Part shown: positions 49,401 to 61,400 of the stretch, one piece after another
Numbering within the stretch: the stretch's first letter is position 1
How the letters are laid out: each line of letters starts with the position of its first letter
Source: Luidia sarsii
Lineage: Eukaryota > Echinodermata > Asteroidea > Paxillosida > Luidiidae
Assembly (NCBI GenBank): GCA_949987565.1
Contig: OX465104.1
Coordinates: 26,549,939 to 26,613,938, forward strand
Length of the DNA: 64,000 bases
Reading direction: 5' to 3'
Notes under the pieces: model-generated
Told to the model about the DNA's origin: nothing
Seen by the model: the letters and a program-made list of their open reading frames with translations, nothing else
Databases searched by the model: none
Position numbers and translations under genes: made by a program

Positions 49401-52400
49401 ACCAGTCTCCTGACGAGTATGATGAGTACACACTATCCTAAAAGTTGAGTTACTAGCTCTTTTCAGAGCCACACTCCTTCTTGAAATAGAAGTGTTAGAT
49501 TGTGTCGCCACAAACCTTCCACTTGATGGTTAACCCATTGTTAGTTGTGATACGCCGTATGGTTTCTGTGCATTGTCTTGTGATTGATCTCAAATTGTGT
49601 TTGGTGAAATCAACCACAGGACCTTGGATTTGAATTCTGGACAAGAGGAACACATTTATGTATTATGATGCATGCCAGTCAGACTTAATTTGAGTGAAAT
49701 TCTTCAAGCTTGAGCGTGTACTGTGCCTCTTCAATATAATCATGGATGGTTTTTCTTCTTTCTTGTAGTCGTCCATTTCACCCCTTCCGTTTGATCAAGA
49801 TGCCGGCATCACATCAGCTGAGCTCTGCATCAGAGTACTCTATTTCATCGTGAGAATGACCAAAAACCAGGCATGTACAAACACTTTTTATTCAATTGTC
49901 TGGAAGGACCTGCACATGGGTGCACCAACGCTGTCGTTGATCGTATTTCCAGGGTGTAATTCTGTGAGGACTTCTCCTTATCTCACGCGAAGGTCTGTGC
50001 TCATTGCCCAATGCTTTGCCTGATTGCATACTTGAAAAAAAAACACAGATCAGCCTAGATACGTACAAAACTCAGCTCATAAGTGGAAAGGGTGATCAAA
50101 GTCACCCGATGTGTCGTTGCTGGTGGCGACGTTTCAGTTGCTAACTGCGAACCTTCATCAGGCAACTGAAGAATGTGCGCTGCGGCGTCTGTTTATGTCC
50201 GCTTCGCCGGTTCCTGCGTACCGGTTTGCGGACGTCGTAGTGGTGATCGTGCGATTTGGCGCGCGATTCTGGCGTCCACTAGCGGCCCCGTCCGTGGTGG
50301 GTCGGCGGTCGTGGCGTCTGATGGTGGGGAGCCAGAAACCGGGGATGTCAATGCCGCTGTCTCGATTGATGTTGTTTCGGCGAAGTCGGATGTGGATGGC
50401 CTCCTTGACACGCCTGGTGTACCAGTGCTGTTCTCGGTCAATACACCGTACGTCGTCCCAATTGGGGCGGTGTCCAGCTCCCCAGCTCAGTCCAGCTTAG
50501 TTGTCAAGTATTGAAGCCATCTCTACTAGAACGCTGCAGTACCTGCCTGGTATCTCACTCAACTGCTTGATATTTTTTTTCAAGCAAGCAATTGGGCAAG
50601 CATATAGTATACATCTATACATTGAGAAGAGCAAGCCCTCATTGAATTACATTCTTACCAATGTGAATCATACAATTAACCCTAACGCTTTGCACCTCCC
50701 GCACAGGACACACACTGTATACCGCAATTTACCACAGTGCCCACAGAGCTGTAGGCTCACACAGGTCACCACAAACACCCCGCTGTGGAATGTCCTGTAT
50801 GGCCCTTATCCTCCCACAGGAAAAACCATGTGTGGTTAATTGTGGTTTCAATGCCGGTTAGGGTTAAAGAAAAAACTAACTTTTGAACAATTTTGTAAAA
50901 TGGCAAAGAAAACTTGGACCGGACTGCAACTTAAACCCGAGACATCTGGTTTTGTGTTTTAGCGCTCTTACCATCTGAGGTATCCAGCCCTTCTGAAATA
51001 GTCAAGTAGTCTTTGCCGGGGTAAATCATAATATATTTGTATTCTAGGGTGTGATGGTAAGGGTGCACCCTGTAAACCAAATGTTGCTTGCATTCTGGCA
51101 GGACATTTTGAAGAAGACGGAGGGTTCTGGGAGCAAGATGGCGAGCTTGGACATGCAGTCTCTCACTCTGGACCTTCTGACCAAGTTCTATCACTCCATA
51201 CCAACAAAGTAAGTCACTGGCTTCACATCTCTCTCAAGATTTCTTGCTCAGTGAATCTCATGGATGCCTCAACATCCAAACAATGCCCGTTATTTCTATG
51301 GAATATTCTGCCATGAGAATGCCCAGCAAGTCTCCTATCACTTGCAACATGAAGTATTATTTGAGTAATATACCCTACCCCCTGCGCTTCCCTTTGATCC
51401 CACCCTACCAGCTTTCCAGTTTGTCCTTTGTCATTCGTGTTCCTATCACCCTCCCCTTCCTATTGGTTTTTGTTCCGGTCATTCTGCTGGGATCTAAATA
51501 TCGGGCCTTCCTGATTTTTTAGACTTTGGCTGCATTTCTGCTGTAACAGCACAAGCAAATATTAATCATGAACCACTTCGCGCCGGGACCTCTGAATCCG
51601 GAGCTCCATTGGCTTGACTATGCGACGGGGCCCTCCGAATCCGGGCACCACTATTGTCCACATTCTAAACAAAGACTCTTTTCAGCTGAGAACAAAGCAA
51701 TACGAATCACTACAAAGACCCTTTTTGACGCAAGTTGCCACGTGAATTGCACGATTAGCAGCAGTAATTGTGCAATTGTGGGACCTTTACTGTGGATGAT
51801 CGAGGGATACCGCGCTGCCGCTGAAAGCACGCGGGGGAAATTGTGTTGGCATACCGCACAGCCCAACTGTCGTCGGTCAGGCAGTGGAATTTCACCCACA
51901 TTCTTCACCGCAATCTGTACGCTCGGTTGTGGCCGACCAACTCAAGGATTTGACTGCCCGGAGTGGAGGCTGGAGTCTGCGGTCAGGGATTGTCAGCACC
52001 GTACACGCACGCACACACACAAATTCGTTACGGTCCATTGACGACGCACAATGGGCCATTTTTCGAACCGATAATCTCTTGACAAAAGCCACAATGACGT
52101 CCGACTTGTGCCAGGTTTTACTCTCTTGTACCCATAGTATACCCTGATTGATTGATTTCACATTGTTCCGATTGTTATAGCGAGATCTGAAAATGATGCA
52201 TTGTTCAAAAACCCCCGTATGGCGGTCATCAGCGCTGAAAACCCCCCCCGGCGCGAAGTGGTTAGGAGGGCCTGATGTTTCAATCCTAGCATGACCTGTC
52301 TCATAGGCAGAAGCTAATGTTAGTAGCCGTGCAAATAGTTGTACACACTTGAGATTTGAAGGTTTGCATGGTGAGAATATCAGGATAAATAGGTTTGCGG

Positions 52401-55400
52401 AGACACCATGTAAATTATCTTTTGTGAGTAAGTGTGGTTCTGAAAAGAACCGGAGGAACTCGACGTTTCGAACAGTGTACTCTGCTCGTCTTCAGGAGAA
52501 TGCTGTGCATTTTCTCATTCTTTGTTTAACCTTTGACCTCTACAGCAGCCCGCAGTGGATACTGCTAAGCACCCTGACTCTGCACCTGTTGCATCACAGC
52601 TTCCCCAGCATCAGCAGCAAGTTGGAGTCGGACACCGTCAAGCTGAAACTCAAGAAGGTCATCACGCAAGCCCTTCCATCCGACGAGGGAGCCGTTGTCA
52701 TGGAGAATAAGGTCAGTTCACTCCCTTTCGAGAAACCGAAAGGAATTTGAAGCCCCACAGCAATGTTTCAAACTGCTCCATGATTTCAGAAACCAAAATG
52801 CAAAATTCAAACATTGAGTGAGCTTGAGGTTTTGATCTTCAAACGTCAACGCTACATTTTTGAGAAAGTTGAACTCGTGTGGGAGTTGGTTGGATTGTGC
52901 TAGGGTTAGGGGAGTGGATGGCGAGTATCAGAAATCACAATGATATACCATGTAATGGGAAATGCTCCCATCCAAGCCCCCTATATTTGTTGAGTCGGGC
53001 AAAGCACTGAGCATTCATTGCAAATTGTATGTCCATTGTTAGGGTTAGGGTTAGGGCAACCCTCATTGAATTACATTCACACTGATGCAAATCACCAGGC
53101 AGTAGGGCAAAGCACTGAGCATACAGTGCTTATTGTATGTCCAGTAGGTAAAACCCTCATTGAATTACATTCACACTGATGCAAATCACCAGGCAGAAGG
53201 GCAAAGCACTGAGCATACAGTGCTAATTGTACGTCCAGTAGGGCAAACCCTCATTGAATTACATTCACACTGATGCAAATCACCAGGCAGAAGGGCAAAG
53301 CACTGAGCATACAGTGCTAATTGTACGTCCAGTAGGGCAAACCCTCATTGAATTACATTCTCACTGATGCAAATCACCAGGCAGTAGGGCAAAGCACTGA
53401 GCATACAGTGCTAATTGTACGTCCAGTAGGGCAAACCCTCATTGAATTACATTCACACTGATGCAAATCACCAGACAGAAGGGCAAAGCACTGAGCATAC
53501 TGTGCTAATTGTACGTCCAGTAGGGCAAACCCTCATTGAATTACATTCTCACTGATGCAAATCACCAGGCAGTAGGGCAAAGCACTGAGCATACAGTGCT
53601 AATTGTACGTCCAGTAGGGCAAACCCTCATTGAATTACATTCACACTGATGCAAATCACCAGACAGAAGGGCAAAGCACTGAGCATACAGTGCTAATTGT
53701 ACATCCAGTAGGGCAAACCCTCATTGAATTGTCTAATCCTTGTTCTTCCACAGGACATCGCTAAGCCAGACTGGCTGGTTGTATGGGAGGAATGCAGTCA
53801 GAAGATGTTCACTCATCTTTGTGACTTAGTCAATAAGGAGACGCCCTCTGAAGGTCCTAAAATGTTGCTCAGAGAAGCGGCTAAAAAAGCCATCTTAGAC
53901 GGTAAGCCTCAAAAAAGTTGTCTTCTACATGAATGATTGCACTAGTCAGTGAAACTCATTGAAATCCAAAGCTGCATGTACGAGGCAATACACCCATCTA
54001 GTAGGCCACGCCCACCATAGCAACGGCCAAGCAACCGCGCACATGCACACAACGTGTCAGGATCGCCCACACACCGTGCGCGTCCATGATCCACTGCATG
54101 CCCGCAACCACTGAAAGCACTTCACTCCGTTGGACTTTGGTTTTGGAAAAGGCCAAAAATTTACTTTTCCTCTCTTACCAGGGTATCGAGAGTCAGAATT
54201 ACAATGAAAATATAAACACCGCTTGACCATGGTTAAGGATGAAACTCAGGTTTGCAAAGGAATTGCCTGGTACATACGAAACAAAAGTAAACACGGCGAA
54301 AAGTGTGTAGTCAAGAATACAACATTTCAAACGTTATGTCGGACAAAATGGCGGCAATTTGTCAGACCTTAAATCATGCGTTGTGATTGGTCAATTTGTG
54401 AAGGGGTGTGGCCTGCTGGATTGGTGTATTTAACGGCAACCAAATGTAGATATAATATGACGTTTGCTTTACAAATGCTGCACTCACAATGTGCAACAGC
54501 CTGCCAGGAAATATTGTTGGTGTGATTAATAACCACGGTGCTCAGTCCTTCAAGAGTCGCATATACAAGCACCTTTTGCAGATGACATAAGTAGTCAAGG
54601 GCTCTGTCTAATTATCTTTCTTAAGCTGCTGTTAACCATTGATTACTCCATAAGGTTGCCATGCATTGTGTGCAATGCCTATACATGAACCTGGCACATA
54701 GCATCACTCCTCTTGGATCATTGTTCACTATAAAAAAAAAGTGCTTTGCCCGATTGCCATCTGAAAAAAAAAACCAGGCAACTTTGGCTGGAGTCGCGTG
54801 TTTAATGTGCAAATCAGTACCAAGTCTTAATGAAATTCTTTATTCCTTTACTTTATTTTAAATTGAAGTAAATACAGAAAACTGCTCACTGACTAAAATG
54901 ACCTGTAACACATAAATCTCAAAAGTTAGAGGGCCTGACGTTTCGATCCTAGCAGGACCTTTCTCAAAGGCAAGCCTTTGACATTTTAAACTCTTTAATG
55001 ATTTCCATTCATATTTGCAGGTGCTGCGATCTTTTTTCCTGACAAGGATAAAAGGAAGAAGGAACTATTCCATCTGATGGATCTATTAAGTGTAAGTGGG
55101 TTGAAGTATGAAGCACACACAGTGAGGAAGAGCTGAGCTCTCTACCGCAGTAGGCAGACGGCTAAGATCTTCCCTCTTCGGAGTGCCAAAGTGGTTGTGA
55201 GATTCTTGCCCTGCAAGGCAGGCTGGCAAATGTGCTGTGCTTGACAGTATCTTGCCTCACAAGGTAGAAGTCTTTGGCCACTGGTCATGAGACTCAAGCT
55301 GAGTAGGAGTGATAAATAAACCCAGTAAACCCAGTAAACCCAGTAAACCCAGTAAACCCAGTAAACCCAGTAAACCCAGTAAACCCAGTAAACCCAGTAA

Positions 55401-58400
55401 ACCCAGTAAACCCAGTAAACCCAGTAAACCTAGTAAACCCAGTAAACCCAGTAAACCCAGTAAACCCAAAGTGTGTTCAGATGATTGAAGGATTTCGGCA
55501 AAACAACAATGTGGATCTGAAACATTTTGTGTTGTATCAGAAAGAATTATCCTGAAAAAAAAAATAGAGAAGACGATGTAACAAATCTCAAATCCCATTT
55601 CTGCAAGACAGATTTTCTTCACTCCTTATTCTGATTTCATTCATGTATTTCTTTGTGATTGTTGAAGAGATATACAAAAATGTTGCAAACTGCTTACTGA
55701 CTAAAATTCCCAAAATGCAAATCTAAAAATTGTGTGGGCCTGACGTTTCGATCCTAGCAGGACCTTTCTCAAAGGCAGAGACCTTTCTCTGCCTTTGAGA
55801 AAGGTCCTGCTAGGATAGAATCCTCAGGCCCACTCAATTTTGCGATAGTTAATTAGTTCGGTACGCTGACTCCTTGCCCCTATTTCTGTGTGTAGAGCAA
55901 CGTTGAACCCGCCACCAACCTAGTGTTCCAGTCTTTGTGTCATCACTTTGGAAGCATTGATCCTAGTGGCTTGCTGGACCTCCCAGCCAATCCAACCCAT
56001 GTGAGTAGTTGTATTCAGCATATATTTTAGAATGTCCTAGGAGTTTATCAGGAGGACTGAGGGTTAGACCTTAATGTGTCCTTCCTCAAATGCAGCGTGT
56101 TGATATCTCTACACTAATATCGCCAAGAACTCATTGGAACTATCACAGATGTATATACAGATCTCTTGTCATCTTTCTATTTCTGTAGAAAGTTAGAGAA
56201 CCATACGTTTCTCTGCTAGCAGGATCTGCATTTTATTTCTTGATTTCTGTGTTTTGTTGGAAGGAAAACTTTGATTCCAAGGCTATACTGGGTGTGGTAC
56301 GGACTCTGCAATCAGTTGTCTACAAGGAGGTAAGGGCTCAATAGAAATGTTCATTTGTTATCATGTACAGTCAGCAATTCCAAGTAGAGTAGTGGATTTA
56401 TTTGACAGACAACAAGTAAGTCTTTATGAGTGGGCCCTTGCTCGGCATGTAGTGCACATTGATTTTCCATTTGGACATTTGAAAAATATTAAACTCTACA
56501 GAAATACCAGATTGTCCTAACTGTTACTCCTTCACATGTCTTACTATGCTATCTCTCTTGGACATTTAGTTCAATGCTGCAACTCGTTTACAAAATGCAC
56601 TGTGAATTAATACAATACAATACAATACAATACAATCATGTTATAAAAGATAGTATAAAATTAACAATGCTGAAACGTAATCAATTATTTATTGGCAAAT
56701 CTTCACAGAATACCTTTCTCACAGGCACAAATCATAATATATCTAGCATTGACTGCAGCAACTGCCACTATACAAATTCAAATGCATCGTATTACCTTAA
56801 CCGTCTTTTTAGTTGGAGCCCAGAATGCAGCCAAGCTTAAAGGAAAGTGTGATTAATCTTGTGCTGTTTAGTTCAGTAATTGAGTCTGTCTACAGTTTGA
56901 ATCCAGTCTACAGGACCCAGATTATTCATTGACATTAGCCTTAACCAGACTGCAACCAAGACACTTTCAATGTTCACTACTTGATTGAGAGTCTGTCTAC
57001 AGTTTGAATCCAGTCTACAGGACCCAGATTATTCACTGACATTAGCCTTAACCAGACTGCAACCAAGACACTTTCAATGTTCACTACTTGATTGAGAGTC
57101 TGTCTACAGTTTGAATCCAGTCTACAGGACCCAGATTATTCACTGACATTAGCCTTAACCAGACTGCAACCAAGACACTTTCAATGTTCACTACTTGATT
57201 GAGAGTCTGTCTACAGTTTGAATCCAGTCTACAGGACCCAGATTATTCATTGACATTAGCCTTAACCAGACTGCAACCAAGACACTTTCAATGTTCACTA
57301 CTTGATTGAGAGTCTGTCTACAGTTTGAATCCAGTCTACAGGACCCAGATTATTCATTGACATTAGCCTTAACCAGACTGCAACCAAGACACTTTCAATG
57401 TTCACTACTTGATTGAGAGTCTGTCTACAGTTTGAATCCAGTCTACAGGACCCAGATTATTCATTGACATTAGCCTTAACCAGACTGCAACCAAGACACG
57501 TTCAATGTTCACTACTTGATTGAGAGTCTGTCTACAGTTTGAATCCAGTCTACAGGACCAAGATTATTCATTGACATTAGCCTTAACCAGACTGCAACCA
57601 AGACACTTTCAATGTTCACTACTTGATTGAGAGTCTGTCTACAGTTTGAATCCAGTCTACAGGACCCAGATTATTCACTGACATTAGCCTTAACCAGACT
57701 GCAACCAAGACACTTTCAATGTTCACTACTTGATTGAGAGTCTGTCTACAGTTTGAATCCAGTCTACAGGACCCAGATTATTCATTGACATTAGCCTTAA
57801 CCAGACTGCAACCAAGACACGTTCAATGTTCACTACTTGATTGAGAGTCTGTCTACAGTTTGAATCCAGTCTACAGGACCCAGATTATTCATTGACATTA
57901 GCCTTAACCAGACTGCAACCAAGACACTTTCAATGTTCACTACTTGATTGAGAGTCTGTCTACAGTTTGAATCCAGTCTACAGGACCAAGATTATTCATT
58001 GACATTAGCCTTAACCAGACTGCAACCAAGACACTTTCAATGTTCACTACTTGATTGAGAGTCTGTCTACAGTTTGAATCCAGTCTACAGGACCCATCAC
58101 AGATGCCCAAGAGCCAATCCTACGTCTGCAAACTTCTGGGAGCTCTACAAGCCAGTCTGATTGCATGGTGTAAGGTGCTGCTTCTGTCTGACACTCCGAA
58201 CCAGACGCACATCAAGCTAGCCATTGATGCAATAGTCAAATGTAAGTACTTCAGCTGGACTGAATTCTCACAGTTTCTAAAACATTGAGAAGTACCCACA
58301 TCGAGTATACACCATTGAGTATTGTATTAATGAGAATATTTTATGAAGTTAAAGCAAAAACTTTGTTCACTGACTAAAATGACATGCAATACATAAATCT

Positions 58401-61400
58401 CAAATGTTAAAGGCCCTGATGTTTCGATCCTAGCAGGACCTTTGAGAAAAGTCCTGCTAGGATCGAAACGTCAGGCCCTCTCACTTTTGAGAATATTTTA
58501 TGATAATACATTTACAGGTTCTGGTAAAGATTTGTTGACCATTTGGGAATGCCATCACCTAAGGTCTCAGGTTCAAGTCCTGGTCCGGCCAAATATTTTC
58601 TTTGCCATTTTTCAAAACTCTTCCAGTTTATGTTTGATGCTTGACTCATGTAGGCTGTCAGGGGCTTTCCCTGATACATTCCCTCATTAAATTCCCTGAT
58701 TAACCTGTGTGAACGTTTGCTAGATCTTGTGATACATGCATCTCAAGACAGAGTTTGTCTTGTATCTCCCAGATACCGCCATGCAATGTGCCAAGAGTGT
58801 GGATGCCCTGACATGCCTGCATGGCTTCCTCAGTGAACAGCAAGAAAAGCTGCAAGACCTGAAAGACAGCCTGCAGGAGTTGGAGCAAAGGGTTCTGAAC
58901 GATGAGGGCAAAGGTGAAGACAAACGGTCAGTCACTGAGGAGACAGGGCTGCAGGGAAAGCAGAAACTGGAACAAGATGAGCCCAAACAGCGGGGAGAAG
59001 AATCAGGATCATCAAGAACTGTAGAAGGTGATAGAACTAATGAACCGTCCCTTAGCAAGTCTGGAGTTACAGAGCAGCAGCAGAAATCGGGTACTGTAGC
59101 TAGTGATGAGAGCCAGCAACTGCAGCAACAAGCAGTGCTGGAGACATCTGTGAGAAGTGATGCATCCCGTGGTGAATGTGCACAGGACGGAGCAGGTACA
59201 TCAGAGAGCACTGCTGATGAGAGTGCCAGTAAACAGCAATCGCATGTCGGCCTTGATGAGGCATTAGACAAAGACAGTACACAGTGTAAGGAACCAGCGC
59301 TTCCACCGCAAGGACTCGGGGCTGAGGACTCCGCAAATAGCCGAGAGAAAAAGGCGGCGTCTGAAGATGGCAAGGATGTTTCGGATAAGAAGCCTGAATG
59401 CGAGAAGGAGTTTAAGGAGCTACTTGATCTCTTCCGGACGGATCAACGCATAGTGGAACTCAAAGTACAGCAGCAGAAAGTCATGGAGGCATTGCAGCAC
59501 AGCTTTGTGGGAACAACAATGAGGCAGTTGGTAAGATGAATGATCATAGAAGGATTTATCCACTATAGATATGACACAAAAGATATGGCAGACTTTCATC
59601 TCATTTGAGATTTTTCATTTTGGTAATTCAAGTCAGTCAGAATATTGCAACATTTTTGTGATGCCAGTACTAATATTACTATTTCAACATTTTCCCGACC
59701 TTTTTGTGTTGATATTCCAATTTACTTATTTTTTTTGGTGGTTATTCCAGACTCTGATGTTGATTCTGTTGAGTAAGAATAATTTACCTCAGTCGATCCT
59801 CACTGACATCATGTCAGTATCTGTGGCTGTCAAACGACTACAGGAGCTTTTAGGAGATGATTTCAGTGAGGTGAGTTATCCTCTTGGGTGCTCAGACCCT
59901 GGCCCTAATAGCCTCTCCTGACATGATAAGCTTGGACGCTCTGCTGTGTCAATTCTTGAGAACTAGGGCTTCTTGAAAGTTCTCATCCTCCCCTCATATT
60001 TCAGGTTTGAATGGTGTAAGACTTACAATAGGCCTTGAAAACATAACACAGGCAAGCAACTTTTCCGCGGATCCGCGGATTTCCGGGTGTTTTTTTTTAA
60101 TTCGGCAGTAAAAAAAATAAAATCCGTAAAATAAAAAAACAAACAAATAATATTTCTTCTCCCCTAACTATTATTTAAAACACATGCTGAGATCAGGTTA
60201 AAAACTTTTACTGTTTACTTTTCATTTTGTGTAAACAAATTCAATTTTCTCGTTGTATGCTTTGAAAAAGGTTAAAATCTGACACTCAGCTTAAAGTCAT
60301 AAGTGGTCAAAAACTGCTCAGAATGCACCACAGAGCATCTAGAATCCAAAATTTTCAGGAGCCCTTATGCGGGCCCCAAACCCCACGCTATTAGGGCTTT
60401 GTGCTTCGCGCTCGCAGTTTCAATCGGACATTTTCCTCTTTTTTTTTTAACAATTCAAGAGTTGCATGCCTGATAACATGGCTTCCATGAATCTTTACCC
60501 TTTTGCACCTAGCTTGCACTCTGATACAGTGTAATGCTATAACCAACATCCCGGGATCCATGAGAATTGTTTGGTATAGCGGTAGTTCGTTATAGCAGTT
60601 GCGGCCACATTTTGTACACAAAAAAAAGGGTATGTTCCTCATAGCTGAGTGTTTGGTACATAAGCGTTTGTTATAGCGACGTTCCACTGTAAACAAAATT
60701 TGGCTCAAATTTGTCACAATTTTCACAAAAAGAGGGCCTGATAGTTTTATCTGAGCAGGACCTTTCTTATTGAACAAAGGCTGACATTCTACCACTCTGC
60801 ATTCTACAAGTGAGTACAATTTCTGTAAGTCACAATTTGTTGATCTCCTTTTAAAGATACCCACCGATGAGTCCAAGGAGGAGGATGCTAAGAAGGAGAA
60901 AGTCACGCTGCGTAAATGGGACGTGGAGTCCAGTCACAAATACCACCATAACCAGCACATCACTCAGGTCTTCAACTGCCCAGGAGCACAGATCTTTCAG
61001 GTGGAGTTTGATCCACGCTGCGAGACTGAACTCAGGTGAGTAGCTTTGCCAACACGACGGTATTCTCCTAGTTAGTGACACCAACGTTCTCTTGGCCTTT
61101 GACACAGCAAATGGAAAGCAAATTTTAAGACCACTTTTGCGTTCTTTGCTATATTCGTAGTTGCCAACCATTCCTATTTTGAAGGAATCATTCCTTTTGG
61201 GGGAAAAATGTTTCACTTTTTACAAGCTCTTGACAACATTCTGATTTTTGGCTTGGAAATACTCATGTATTCCTATGTAGATTGCTCTGTGATTCCTTTT
61301 TTTTTTTTAGCAAAGTATTCCTGATTTCCTTGAAGATAGATTGGCTGCTATGTATATTCCATATTGTGTTTTGATATGTGACGCTATTGGTTAATATATC

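Noticed and set aside
50193..50441. 82-codon - strand frame and + strand frames of 113 and 129 codons
   Set aside because: The retroelement signature lies in another - strand frame without a start codon; these are shadows in GC-rich DNA.
53039..53056. Interstitial telomere repeat (TTAGGG)3
   Set aside because: Only three units, inside the first copy of the SINE-tail array, and likely a chance variant of the local tagggcaaacc sequence.
55257..55622. LLG-repeat protein frame on the - strand
   Set aside because: Produced by the 9-bp AAACCCAGT array.
58720..58772. Alternative acceptor tttgctag for ZZEF1 exon 30
   Set aside because: Joining at 58724 puts the exon in a frame other than the 252-codon one, and the long frame has an in-frame TGA at 58730. 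Only the acceptor ending at 58772 keeps the phase.
58720..59373. 217-codon Ser/Cys-rich frame on the - strand
   Set aside because: It is antisense to ZZEF1 exon 30, whose frame is supported by splice phases on both sides.
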